Assembly: GCF_035944375.1 (NCBI RefSeq)
Contig: NZ_DASZBE010000030.1
Length of the DNA stretch: 64,000 bases
Strand: one strand, 5' to 3'
Source of the DNA: Allobosea sp035944375
GTDB lineage: Bacteria > Pseudomonadota > Alphaproteobacteria > Rhizobiales > Beijerinckiaceae
Both the position numbers and the translations under genes were made by a program. Position 1 is the first letter of the stretch. Each line of letters opens with the position of its first letter. Below the pieces are notes generated by a model. It saw only the letters and a list, made by a program, of their open reading frames with translations. It had not been told where the DNA came from and searched no databases. Positions 19,046 to 26,929 of the stretch are shown here, one piece after another.

Positions 19046-19449
19046 CCGGGCGATGCGGGTCGTGAGCGTGGCAGGTCCGTCAGATCCGAGGCGATCGGCG
19101 GCGCATGGCTGCTGCGAGGCCCCGCGTGTCTGTTTCGGTTGCGTCACTGAGGCGAGGCCGGGCTGGCCCGTGTCCTCTCGGGTTTGCTGCGGTCTGAACC
19201 GTCGGCCAGGCGCTTCAAGGCCGCGTGCCGCGCCGCGTGGCGGCCGGCCTCCGCCGATCTCGCAGACGGGGCTGGCGTCCTTCGCAAGGGCTTGCGCCCT
19301 GCTTGTTCGCAAGCCTCGTCCGCTCGCCTGGCATAGGCCGTGCCCTGATGCGCCAGAGCTTTCGACGGTTCGGGTCGACCGCACCCGAGGGGACGACGGC
19401 CAAGCGCCGATCCGGCTCCAAGGGCGCAACCGAAGAAAGGACTTTTTCC
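19046..19449 (+). other. 404-base GC-rich leader with stem-loop
   Basis: No supported gene. It contains the block GTCCTTCGCAAGGGCTTGCG followed by CCCTGCTTGT (19276-19305), closely similar to the leader at 15417. It can form a hairpin GCAAGGGC/GCCCTGC with one bulge. Further out are inverted repeats of the type GCCGCGTGCC. A purine-rich GAAGAAAGGA ribosome site sits before the next gene. Confidence 0.4.
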
Positions 19450-20037
19450 ATGGCCAAGACCGCACATTCACCCCGCCAGACCGCCCGCGTCGTGCCGCTC
19501 CGCAAAAGCACGACCATTGAAATGACCCGGCTTGCCTGTCCTAACTCGCAACAGGCAATCCTGATCTCCGAAAGTTTCGGGCTCCCGGTCCTCGACGGCG
19601 ACGGCATCCGCGACATGCACGAGCGGCTGATCGTGGAGACGGCCGCCTGCCTGCAGGACGGGCTCGGCGAACGGGCGATGCAGATCCACATGCAGCGCAT
19701 CGTCGGCGCTTATGTCGGTTCTGCCCATGGCGCCGGACAGTTCTACTCCCGCGCGGTCACCGAGGCCCGCGACGCGACGGCCAAGTCGGCCTGCGACGCT
19801 CGCGACGAGGACGTCGATGGTCCTGTCGGCTTCGACGGCCCCGCCCAGCGCAAGCGAGAATTTGCCGCCGACATGGGCGTCCAGGCCCATGCGCTGCTGA
19901 TGGCGGCCGAGGGCGCTGTCACGGCCTACGAGCAGGTCATCGGCGAGAGGTGGAAGCCCTTCGAGCGAGTCGCTGAGACCACAAGTCCATCCGTCGATCG
20001 CAAGGCAGCCGCGGCCCAGATGGCGGCGTTCGGCTGA
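19450..20037 (+). CDS. Hypothetical plasmid-type protein (195 aa)
   Basis: A soluble protein of unknown function beginning MAKTAHSPRQTARVVPL. The basic N-terminal 25 residues are followed by a mostly helical body with one notable segment, GDGIRDMHERLIVETAACL, and an Ala-rich tail. The start follows GAAGAAAGG. The gene is isolated by long leaders on both sides (404 and 261 bases), so it probably has its own promoter. It occupies a place between ParB-like and ArdC genes where many rhizobial elements keep a conserved unknown gene. I do not recognise the family. Confidence 0.65.
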   Translation: MAKTAHSPRQTARVVPLRKSTTIEMTRLACPNSQQAILISESFGLPVLDGDGIRDMHERLIVETAACLQDGLGERAMQIHMQRIVGAYVGSAHGAGQFYSRAVTEARDATAKSACDARDEDVDGPVGFDGPAQRKREFAADMGVQAHALLMAAEGAVTAYEQVIGERWKPFERVAETTSPSVDRKAAAAQMAAFG

Positions 20038-20298
20038 GCCGGCGCGAGCGGGGCGCCAAGTCCCGCTCGTCATCTATCAAAGTCCGAGGCGAACTTGGCG
20101 AAGCAGAGCAGAGCGGATTGGCCCACTGACCGCGACCCGTCCCGGCCGACGGTCGTAGCCGGGATGGCGTCGGCTGCAACGGCTTTGCCGTCTTCCACTT
20201 CGTTCCAGCCCTTCGGGTGCAGCCATCGCCAGACCCCCGGCTTTTCGACCTCCGTGACGGGGTCGCGATCGGCGCGACCTCCACGATGGAGGTTGGAC

Positions 20299-21225
20299 AT
20301 GAGCAGGTCAGAAGAGCAGTCGCGCGCGGACATCTATGCGCGCATCACCGACAGGATCGTCGCAGATCTGCAGAAGGGCGTGCGCCCCTGGATGCAGCCA
20401 TGGCATTCGGGCAACGGCAGCGCAGGCGCGTCGCGGCCGCTGCGGCATAATGGATTGCCCTATAGCGGGATGAACGTGCTCCTGCTGTGGTCTGAAGCCG
20501 CAGCGCGCGGCTTCGCCTCGCCGATCTGGATGACGTTCAAGCAGGCGCTCGAACTTGGCGGCGCTGTCCGCAAGGGCGAGACCGGCTCGACGGTCGTCTT
20601 CGCCAGCCGGTTCAAGAAAACCGAAACCGATGCCTCGGGCGACGCCGTCGATCGCGAGATTCCGTTCCTCAAATCCTACACGGTCTTCAACGCCGAGCAG
20701 ATCGACGGCCTGCCCGCCGATGATCGCGGGCAATCAGAATGGTCGCGTGATCCGATCGAGCGGATCGATCATGCTGATCGCTTCTTCGCCCAGACCGGCG
20801 CCGTCATCCGACATGGCGGCGACCGCGCCTACTACTCTCCCGCGACGGACCACATTCAGATGCCGCCCTTCGCGATGTTTCGCGACGGGGGCTCTTATGT
20901 CGCGACGCTGAGCCATGAGGTGACGCATTGGACGGCGGCCCCGCATCGCGTGAACCGCGATCTCAGCCGCTACGGCAAGGACCGGAGCGAGCGGGCGCGC
21001 GAGGAGCTGATCGCGGAACTTGGAAGCTGCTTCCTCTGCGCCGATCTCGGTATCACGCCGGAGCTGGAGCCGCGTCCAGATCATGCCAGCTATCTCGCTT
21101 CCTGGCTCGCGGTTCTGTCCAGCGACAAGCGCTTCATCTTTGCGGCCGCGGCGCATGCACAGCGGGCCGTCGCCTATCTCCACGGGCTTCAGCCGCAGAC
21201 CAGCTCGATCGCGGAGGCTGCGTGA
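20299..21225 (+). CDS. ArdC-family antirestriction protein
   Basis: 308 residues with an N-terminal ArdC/DUF1738 domain (residues 10-140, including GVRPWMQPWHSG, LRHNGLPYSGMNVLLLW and FKQALELGGAVRKGE) and a C-terminal zinc-metallopeptidase-like domain with SHEVTHWT near residue 213 (HExxH) and a downstream EELIAELGS that supplies the third ligand Glu. ArdC-type proteins bind single-stranded DNA and protect incoming plasmids from restriction. The start is placed where a GATGGAGG ribosome site and the conserved N-terminus coincide; the frame is open further upstream. The length is typical. Confidence 0.85.
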   Translation: MSRSEEQSRADIYARITDRIVADLQKGVRPWMQPWHSGNGSAGASRPLRHNGLPYSGMNVLLLWSEAAARGFASPIWMTFKQALELGGAVRKGETGSTVVFASRFKKTETDASGDAVDREIPFLKSYTVFNAEQIDGLPADDRGQSEWSRDPIERIDHADRFFAQTGAVIRHGGDRAYYSPATDHIQMPPFAMFRDGGSYVATLSHEVTHWTAAPHRVNRDLSRYGKDRSERAREELIAELGSCFLCADLGITPELEPRPDHASYLASWLAVLSSDKRFIFAAAAHAQRAVAYLHGLQPQTSSIAEAA

Positions 21226-21578
21226 GTAGTCGAGCTCGATGATGCCGGATGCAGTTAGGGATCAGTGCAGGGCGCTACCACCATGCGTTCCCCGGCTGTT
21301 TCCAAGGGCCTTTCCGTCCACTGCGTCCTCGTTGGGCATGTCTGACCGGAGGCCGTCGTCGCTGGCGCGCCGTCTCGCTCTCACACCTGCAACGGCCGTC
21401 CACGACTTTCATCCCCTGGGTCCTGCGGTCCCATTCCTCGCGGGACAAGAAAGGCGCTCCCGGCCGTCCTTCACTGCGTTGCGGTCCCTTCAGGATGCAG
21501 GTCGAGCGCCTCCGGTCTTTCGACTGCCATCGAGGCCGCGATGGGCGATAGCCTCGAGCAACCAGAAGGAATTACGAC
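21226..21578. other. 353-base leader before DUF736 gene
   Basis: No supported gene on either strand. The stretch is GC-rich, with short inverted repeats and a CGTCCTTCACTGCGTTGCGG block that loosely resembles the recurring leader element at 15417 and 19276. A ribosome site AGAAGGAA precedes the DUF736 start. Confidence 0.35.
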
Positions 21579-21887
21579 ATGGCGATCATCGGCAGCTTCA
21601 CCTCGAACGGCGACGGCTTCAACGGCACGATCAAGACCCTCAACCTCAACGTCAAAGCCAAGATGGTGCGCCCGGAGCGGTCATCCGAAAAGGGTCCGGC
21701 CTTCCGCATCCTGGCGGGCACCGTGGAGTTCGGCGCAGCCTGGCAGAAGACCTCGGATGAAGGGCGCGATTATCTCTCGGTCAAGCTCGACGATCCGAGC
21801 TTCCCCGCCCCCATCTACGCCAACCTGATCCAAGTCGAAGGCACGGAAGGCCTCCAGCTCATCTGGTCGCGCCCGAACCGCAACTGA
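21579..21887 (+). CDS. DUF736 domain protein
   Basis: A 102-residue beta-rich protein matching DUF736: MAIIGSFTSNGDGFNGTIK at the N-terminus, then GPAFRILAGTVEFGAAW and YLSVKLDDPSFPAPIYANL. DUF736 proteins are small and soluble and are found almost exclusively on alphaproteobacterial plasmids and islands; their biochemical role is unknown. The gene is followed at once by a perfect GC-rich hairpin and then by the cluster of palindromes upstream of parA. Confidence 0.85.
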   Translation: MAIIGSFTSNGDGFNGTIKTLNLNVKAKMVRPERSSEKGPAFRILAGTVEFGAAWQKTSDEGRDYLSVKLDDPSFPAPIYANLIQVEGTEGLQLIWSRPNRN

Positions 21888-21902
21888 GCCCCCAGTCCAC
21901 GA

Positions 21903-21926
21903 TGGCCCCGCCGCGAGGCGGGGCCA
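21903..21926 (+). terminator. Hairpin after DUF736 gene, probable terminator
   Basis: TGGCCCCGCC-GCGA-GGCGGGGCCA forms 10 perfect base pairs with a GNRA-type tetraloop, 15 bases after the DUF736 stop. No T-run follows, so it is either a weak intrinsic terminator or an mRNA-stabilising hairpin. Confidence 0.55.
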
Positions 21927-21983
21927 ATCCTCCGGCCCGGCCGCGCCGGAAACCACCTCGGCTTTTCACCTCGTCAGCCCCCT

Positions 21984-22119
21984 GTTGGTTCAAACCACAG
22001 CCGGCTCCTGGAGCCGTCAACGCGCGGATTGTGGTTCAGACAACCGCCGCCTCGCATAGACTGCGATCAAGTGATTTGTGGTTCAAACCACATCTCGGCA
22101 TTTGTTGGTTTGAACCACA
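21984..22119. repeat. Cluster of four TGTGGTTYRAACCACA-type palindromes
   Basis: Copies are GTTGGTTCAAACCACA (21984-21999), a degenerate TGTGGTTCAGACAACC (22030-22045), TGTGGTTCAAACCACA (22077-22092) and GTTGGTTTGAACCACA (22104-22119). Two more lie at 22693 and 24516. The group surrounds parAB, so the sites may be the centromere or operators for the KorB-like ParB. The surrounding 478 bases (21888-22365) hold no gene. Confidence 0.75.
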
Positions 22120-22365
22120 CCTTGGCCTTCGCGCCATTTGCCCCCTGTCAGCCGCCCTGGTGCTTCCCGCGTGAACTGGAGGGGCTCTCTGGTCGTGCCA
22201 TGGTACGGCCGGCGGAGCCCGCCTCAAGGACGCGCGGTACCCCCAAAATGCTGCGCATTTCGGCTCCCCCACGCGCCGCCTCCGACGGTCGGCTTCGCCG
22301 ATCCTTGACCCGGTCTCCACCGACGCGTGGCGCGCCTTCGTCCATTCGAGACGAAGGAGGTTCTC

Positions 22366-22572
22366 ATGACCATGCCGATCGATCAGCAGATTGCCGAACT
22401 CAAGGCCGAGCTGGCCAACGCCTGCCTGACACCGCGCGAGCGGCGCGAAGCGCAGCGCGAGCTTGAATTCCTGACCGAGCAGGACCGCAGCGATGCGGAG
22501 ACGGGGTATTTTGCGGATGTCGAGGGCTGGGCTGCAGTCCACGCCGGCGGGCTTGCCGCACTGCCATTCTGA
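22366..22572 (+). CDS. Small hypothetical protein (68 aa)
   Basis: A short helical, charged protein: MTMPIDQQIAELKAELAN followed by LTPRERREAQRELEFL and an aromatic/Gly tail. A strong AAGGAGG ribosome site sits 5 bases before the ATG, which decides this start. It lies between the palindrome cluster and parA and ends in its own terminator-like hairpin, so it is a separate unit. The function is unknown. The size and position would fit a small DNA-binding or partition accessory protein, but there is no recognisable motif. Confidence 0.6.
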   Translation: MTMPIDQQIAELKAELANACLTPRERREAQRELEFLTEQDRSDAETGYFADVEGWAAVHAGGLAALPF

Positions 22573-22590
22573 GCATCACGATCCGAGACG

Positions 22591-22626
22591 GCCGGTCTGA
22601 CGCCACGCGCGTCGGGCCGGCTTTCG
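22591..22626 (+). terminator. Stem-loop terminator before parA
   Basis: GCCGG-TCT-GACGC (591-603) pairs with GCGTC-GGG-CCGGC (609-621), an interrupted 10-bp stem, followed by TTTCGC. It lies 19 bases after the stop of the 68-residue gene. Confidence 0.55.
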
Positions 22627-22692
22627 CATGTCGCCCTGGCCTGCGCTTGCTCTGCTGCGCGCAGGCCAGGAGGCCCGTGGTCTATCGCCAAC

Positions 22693-22712
22693 GGTGTGGT
22701 TTAAACCACACC
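22693..22712. promoter_or_regulatory. Perfect 20-bp palindrome upstream of parA
   Basis: GGTGTGGTTTAAACCACACC is perfectly self-complementary and is the best copy of the repeat family around parAB. It lies 72 bases upstream of the parA ATG. It is a candidate partition site or operator for parAB autoregulation. Confidence 0.7.
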
Positions 22713-22784
22713 CGTCACGTCATCGCCGCGATCTCCCGCCAGAACACGCTCCGATTGAAAACATCAGGGCTCTGTCGCGTTTGC

Positions 22785-23528
22785 ATGAAGACCATCGTAA
22801 TCAACAACCAGAAGGGCGGCGTTGGCAAGACGACGCTGGCCGTTCATCTGGCCTGGCACCTGGCCGAAACCGGCGGCCGCGTGCTGCTGATCGACGCTGA
22901 TGCTCAGGGCAACGCCACCGATACGATGAAGCTTCATCGTGGCGATGTGACCGCGGCCGAGCTGTTTCGACAGGGCAGTGCTCCAGTCACTGGTGGAGTA
23001 GACGGGATCACGCTCGCGGCTTCTGACAGCTCCCTCACCGATGTCGACCGCAGCGATGCCGCCGCCATCCAACAGTTCCGCGACAATCTGCGCTCGGTGA
23101 GCGCGGTGTTCGACGTCTGCGTCATCGACACGCCGCCATCGCTGGGCTTGCGCAGCGTGGCCGCGCTGGTCTCCGCGAGCCATGTGCTGTCGCCGATCTA
23201 TCTCGAGGATTATTCGGTGAAGGGCGTGAAGGGCCTGCTCCAGACCGTGATCGGTGTGCAGAAGCGCTATGGCCGATCCGACATGAAATTTCTTGGGCTC
23301 CTGCCGTCGAACTTCAACACGAAGTCGCCGCGCCAGCGTGCGCATCTCGACCAGCTTTTGCGCGAGGCCGGCAAGTACGTTTTTCCAGGCCACATCGTCG
23401 CGCGCGACGGCTATGCGGAAGCGGTCGCCGAGGGCGTGCCCGTGTGGAAGCTGAAGAAGCGCTCGGCCCAGGAGGCCGGCCGCGAAATCCGACTCGTGCT
23501 GTCGCGCATCGTCGAGCAGATGGGGTGA
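22785..23528 (+). CDS. parA: ParA-family partition ATPase
   Basis: A 247-residue Walker-type ATPase that drives plasmid or element segregation with the ParB encoded next. The deviant Walker A motif QKGGVGKTT is at residues 9-17, LLIDADAQGN (A') near 38 and VIDTPPSLG (Walker B region) near 110. The start was set at MKTIVINNQKGG because the P-loop must lie near the N-terminus; the open frame upstream crosses the palindrome and has poor composition. It is the short ParA form without an N-terminal DNA-binding domain, so autoregulation would fall to ParB. Four bases separate it from parB. Confidence 0.92.
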   Translation: MKTIVINNQKGGVGKTTLAVHLAWHLAETGGRVLLIDADAQGNATDTMKLHRGDVTAAELFRQGSAPVTGGVDGITLAASDSSLTDVDRSDAAAIQQFRDNLRSVSAVFDVCVIDTPPSLGLRSVAALVSASHVLSPIYLEDYSVKGVKGLLQTVIGVQKRYGRSDMKFLGLLPSNFNTKSPRQRAHLDQLLREAGKYVFPGHIVARDGYAEAVAEGVPVWKLKKRSAQEAGREIRLVLSRIVEQMG

Positions 23529-23532
23529 TCGC

Positions 23533-24483
23533 ATGGCACTTGATCTGAGCTTCAAGGACCTCGCAGATGTTGCTGCCGGCGACGCGTCGGACGGCCGCCC
23601 TCTCAAAGTCGCGCTGAATCTGATTGATGAGGATCCCGATCAGCCGCGCCGGGAGTTTCCGGAAGACGAACTGCAGCAGCTTGCTGCGTCGATCCGGATC
23701 GACGGCATCCTTCAGCCGATTGTGGTCAGGCACTCGGAGCAGGCCGACCGGTTCATCATCGTGATGGGTGCGCGGCGCTATCGCGCGGCGAAGATAGCCG
23801 GACTGGTCGAGGCGCCCGTCTTCGTTCAGGACGACGCTGAAGCGAGCCCCTACGCTCAGATGGTGGAGAACATTCAGCGCGACGATCTGAAGCCCAGCGA
23901 GATCGCTCGCTTCGTAACGGCGCGGCTTGAGGCCGGTGAGAAGCAGACAGAGGTCGCTCGGCGGCTGGGCAAGCCGCGTGACTGGGTGTCGCGCTATGCG
24001 GCGGTGCCGAAGATGCCGACGTTTCTGCAGGAGAAGCTCGCCACAAGTTCGATCCGCGCCGTCTACGAGCTCTACCAGGCATGGCGGCAGGAACCTTCCG
24101 ACGTGGAACGAGCCGTCGAGGAGCACGGCGCTTTCACCGACGCGCAGGCTAGAGAATTTGCGTCCGCTGTTCGCTCGACCGTTGAGCCCGCCGCACCGCA
24201 TGGCACAGCAGCAGGGGATGGGGCCAAGGATGCCCGAGCGTCGGAGAAAGATCGCGCATCGGCTCGCGAGAAACCATTGGCAGGCTCAGCCACAGCGCCG
24301 TCCGTTCTGGGCACAAAGGGCGCTGCCATCGTGCGGGTGCGCGCCGGCAAGCGGGTCGGCCAGTTGGTTCTCGACGCAAGGCCGGATGCCGAACAAGGGA
24401 GCGCTCGTGTCGCCTTCGATGATGGCAGCATAGAAGACGTGTCTGTTCGCGAGCTTCGGATCGACGCCGTGCTGGTTGGCTGA
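23533..24483 (+). CDS. parB: ParB/KorB-like centromere-binding protein
   Basis: 316 residues. N-terminal ParB/CTPase domain: DPDQPRREFPEDELQQLAAS near residue 34, IVMGARRYRAAKIAGL near 77 (the equivalent of GHRR) and QMVENIQRDDLKP near 112. A helix-turn-helix follows (KQTEVARRLGKPRDWVSRY). After a low-complexity Ala/Lys linker, the last 60 residues (VRVRAGKRVGQLVLDARPDA and onward) look like the SH3-like dimerisation domain of KorB from IncP plasmids. KorB is both a partition protein and a global repressor, so this protein may use the palindromes found on both sides of parAB as operators. Confidence 0.88.
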   Translation: MALDLSFKDLADVAAGDASDGRPLKVALNLIDEDPDQPRREFPEDELQQLAASIRIDGILQPIVVRHSEQADRFIIVMGARRYRAAKIAGLVEAPVFVQDDAEASPYAQMVENIQRDDLKPSEIARFVTARLEAGEKQTEVARRLGKPRDWVSRYAAVPKMPTFLQEKLATSSIRAVYELYQAWRQEPSDVERAVEEHGAFTDAQAREFASAVRSTVEPAAPHGTAAGDGAKDARASEKDRASAREKPLAGSATAPSVLGTKGAAIVRVRAGKRVGQLVLDARPDAEQGSARVAFDDGSIEDVSVRELRIDAVLVG

Positions 24484-24515
24484 GCAGCGCCGGCCTTCCT
24501 ACTTTCAGTCTCCGG

Positions 24516-24531
24516 CGTGGTTTGAACCACA
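24516..24531. repeat. TGTGGTTYRAACCACA-type palindrome after parB
   Basis: CGTGGTTTGAACCACA, a copy of the palindrome family seen upstream of parA, lies 33 bases after the parB stop and about 140 bases before the putative nic site. Confidence 0.7.
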
Positions 24532-24660
24532 CTTCCCTCCATTCCTGTTTGATCGCCCGGACCCGCTGCGGGGCGCTTCCTTATGGGCAATTCCCATACG
24601 GCAGTGGTTACACCTATTCGAATCGTTAACCGAAGTGGATGGTTAAGAGTCTTTGGCATT

Positions 24661-24720
24661 GTTTCTAGTGCAGGATAGGCTTGCCGCCAGCGAATTATTA
24701 CGCCAGATTGGCGTTGCGAC
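24661..24720 (-). other. Putative origin of transfer (oriT) with nic site
   Basis: On the minus strand the sequence reads GCCTATCCTG then CACTAG. CTATCCTG is the nic core of IncP (RP4) and related MOBP systems, with cleavage expected after the final G, here between 24671 and 24670. Upstream on the same strand is an inverted repeat ACGCCA-ATC-TGGCGT (24714-24700), like the accessory-protein site beside the RP4 nic. The region is AT-richer than its surroundings and lies directly before mobC and the relaxase gene. Confidence 0.7.
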
Positions 24721-24766
24721 GTAGCCGAGCGCGTTGCTGATTTCGCGGCGGTGAAAGGATGCGCTG

Positions 24767-25276
24767 ATGCCGACGCTGACGTTGCGGGTTTCGGATGAGC
24801 TGGCGTTGCAGTTCGCGGCTCTGGCGGCGACTGAAGGCGGCAAGTCGGCGCTGATCCGCCGATTGATGGAAGCCGCAGTCGGCGCGCCGGAATCAAAGCG
24901 CGCTCCGGTTGCCGTCGGCGCGCCGCAGAAGGTGACGGTCCGCTTTCGGGACAGCGAAATGAATCAGCTCAGAGAGCTGGCGTCGGTGCGCGGGATGACG
25001 CGGACGCAATGGATCACGTCGCTGGTGCGGTCACGGCTGGGCGCGCCGGCGCAACAGTCGGACGGCGAGCGCGAGGAACTGCGGACCATCGCGCGCGAGC
25101 TGAACCGGATCGGCGGCAACATCAACCAGATCGCGCGGTCTGCCAATCGTGGCGAGCTCGATCCCGGTGCTGAAAGCTGGAAGATGTTGGCTGAGACACG
25201 TTTCGCGCTCGAAGCTCTCCAAGGCGAGTTGAAAGGCGTGCTGGATCGGACCAGCACCTATTGGGAGGGCCGGTGA
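24767..25276 (+). CDS. mobC: MobC-type relaxosome accessory protein
   Basis: 169 residues, helps the relaxase open oriT. The N-terminal 45 residues look like a ribbon-helix-helix segment (MPTLTLRVSDELALQFAAL). The MobC signature is near residue 118: ELNRIGGNINQIARSANRG. The gene begins about 95 bases after the putative nic site, and its stop overlaps the relaxase ATG (TGATG), so the two are translationally coupled. The length is somewhat above the family's usual 110-140 residues because of the N-terminal extension. Confidence 0.85.
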   Translation: MPTLTLRVSDELALQFAALAATEGGKSALIRRLMEAAVGAPESKRAPVAVGAPQKVTVRFRDSEMNQLRELASVRGMTRTQWITSLVRSRLGAPAQQSDGEREELRTIARELNRIGGNINQIARSANRGELDPGAESWKMLAETRFALEALQGELKGVLDRTSTYWEGR

Positions 25277-26334
25277 TGAGCGGGAAGCGTGCTCAAGAGT
25301 TGCTCGATGACCTGCCGCCGATCTCCTATGTCTGGCGGACGCCGGTTCGTCGGCCGCGCGTATCCGAGGCGGATATTCCTGACCCGATTGCGCCGCAGCG
25401 TGTCACGCCGGCGATGCGAGCGCGGCTCGAACGGATCGTCGGGCGTGCGCCGGAGGTGATGGTCAAGATCACGGGGCGCACCAAGGACGCAGGGCACCTC
25501 AAATCCCATCTCGAATACATCATGCGCAACGGCGAATTGACGGCGGAGACCGAGCAAGGCTCACTCATGCAGGGCCGGGAGGGTCTGAAGGATCTGCAGG
25601 CTCGTTGGACCGAAGACACGATGCTCGACGACAAGCGGCGCCGCGACGGCACAGTGTCGGTCAACATCATTTTATCGATGCCGCCGGGGACCGATCCGAT
25701 TGCGGTGAAGGATGCTGTGCGAGCGTTCGCGATTGAGACGTTCGGAACAAACCACGACTACGTCTTTGTCCAGCACCTCGATGACAAGCACCCGCATGTG
25801 CATCTGACGGTTCGCTCGCAGGGCTATGACGGAAAGCGCCTAAATCCGCGAAAGGCCGATCTAGCGACCTGGCGCGAGCGGTTCGCCGGCGAGCTTCGGT
25901 TACGCGGCGTCGCGGCCGAGGCGACGCCGCGTCGGACGCGTGGGAAGGTGCGCAAGTACGACAAGGGGACAGTGGTGGCGCTGCGGCGTCGCGGCGTCGT
26001 TCCAGAGACGGACAAGGGTGCGCGGGCAGACGTCGTGCGGTCTGCGACAGCCGGAGTATCAGGTCCGCGGCTATGGGAAGCGAAGGCTCGCGAGCGGCAG
26101 GCAAAGATCCGAGATCAGTACCTCGATCATGCCAAGGATCTCGAGAGAACCGGAAAAGGGAGTGACCGGGCTCTGGCGAAAAAGGTGCGGGAGTTCGTGG
26201 CGAAAATGCCTGACCCGGAAACGCGGCGAGAGCAGTTGATGCGGGAGTTAGCGTCAGCCGCGCAGCGAACTCGAATTGATCGCAAACCGAACATTGATCG
26301 GCAAGCTCAAAACTCTGGTAAAAAAATTCGATGA
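25276..26334 (+). CDS. MOBP/VirD2-type relaxase
   Basis: A 352-residue relaxase that would nick oriT and lead DNA into a recipient. A Tyr candidate for the covalent link lies in HLKSHLEYIMRNGE near residue 80, and the metal-binding His cluster is DDKHPHVHLTVRSQ near residue 175. A basic C-terminal half follows. The start at 25276 overlaps the mobC stop; a TTG at 25261 is possible but lies inside mobC. No coupling protein, trb or tra pilus gene is present in the window, so on this evidence the element is mobilizable rather than self-transmissible. AT-rich, gene-free sequence (26335-26409) follows and may be a cargo junction. Confidence 0.85.
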   Translation: MSGKRAQELLDDLPPISYVWRTPVRRPRVSEADIPDPIAPQRVTPAMRARLERIVGRAPEVMVKITGRTKDAGHLKSHLEYIMRNGELTAETEQGSLMQGREGLKDLQARWTEDTMLDDKRRRDGTVSVNIILSMPPGTDPIAVKDAVRAFAIETFGTNHDYVFVQHLDDKHPHVHLTVRSQGYDGKRLNPRKADLATWRERFAGELRLRGVAAEATPRRTRGKVRKYDKGTVVALRRRGVVPETDKGARADVVRSATAGVSGPRLWEAKARERQAKIRDQYLDHAKDLERTGKGSDRALAKKVREFVAKMPDPETRREQLMRELASAAQRTRIDRKPNIDRQAQNSGKKIR

Positions 26335-26409
26335 TTTGATTTGAGTTATTTAGCTCCAGAATCCAAAATGAAAATCGATTCTATAGCGTCTGCCAGGTAG
26401 CGTGCTGCT

Positions 26410-26856
26410 TTAGTGATCTTCACCGCACCGGCTATGGTCTGCCAGCGCCTCGATGATGGCGCAGTCGCAGGCGGTCACACCACCCGAGCAAGTTGCGGCA
26501 ATGCGCTCCAATTCCTTCTCCAGCGAGCGCAGCCGCGCGATCTTGTGACGGACGTCGTCGAGATGGGCTACGGAAATCGCATGCGCCTCGTCGCAAGCCA
26601 TGCTGGGATTGTCCGACAGCCTGAGCAGGGCGCGAATGCCGTCGACGGGGAAGCCGAGGTCGCGGGCATGCTTGATGAAGGCCAGGCGCTCGACATGGGC
26701 CCGGCCATAGCGACGCTGGTTGCCCTCCGAGCGGTCCGGTTGCGGCAGCAGCCCGACCTGCTCGTAATAGCGGATCGTCTCGACCTTCACGCCTGTCCGA
26801 TCCGAGAGCGAACCGATCGGCATCGCGCGCGCAATGTTTTTCGCGTCCAACTTCAT
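26410..26856 (-). CDS. MerR-family Zn/Cd/Pb-responsive regulator
   Basis: A 148-residue metal-sensing activator. The helix-turn-helix is near residues 14-34 (SLSDRTGVKVETIRYYEQVG), followed by a dimerisation helix and a C-terminal metal loop. Cys88 at the position of ZntR Cys79, together with Cys123, Cys130 and Cys132, marks the divalent-ion class rather than the CueR class. It is transcribed divergently from the P-type ATPase; the MerR-type promoter between them has the expected 19-bp spacing. Similar operators occur at 34060 and 34454, so its regulon may extend beyond the neighbouring operon. Confidence 0.88.
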   Translation of the reverse strand: MKLDAKNIARAMPIGSLSDRTGVKVETIRYYEQVGLLPQPDRSEGNQRRYGRAHVERLAFIKHARDLGFPVDGIRALLRLSDNPSMACDEAHAISVAHLDDVRHKIARLRSLEKELERIAATCSGGVTACDCAIIEALADHSRCGEDH

Positions 26857-26864
26857 TTTCCCCC

Positions 26865-26895
26865 TTGAACCTGAAGTGGCTAGAGATCGTATCTA
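26865..26895 (+). promoter_or_regulatory. MerR-type promoter/operator of the P-type ATPase operon
   Basis: -35 TTGAAC (26865-26870), 19-bp spacer containing CTGAAGTGGCTAGAG, -10 TATCTA (26890-26895). The 19-bp spacer is the hallmark of promoters activated by MerR-family proteins. It sits 35 bases before the ATPase ATG and 8 bases from the divergent regulator. Confidence 0.75.
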
Positions 26896-26929
26896 GGACG
26901 TCTCATAGCGCCTGCAAGCGGAGACGACC

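Noticed and set aside
20070..20333. Minus-strand frame of 87 codons upstream of ardC (contains a readable KPGVWRWLHPKGW stretch)
   Set aside because: No start signal, overlaps the ardC start, and nothing in it matches a known family; possibly a decayed gene but unsupported.
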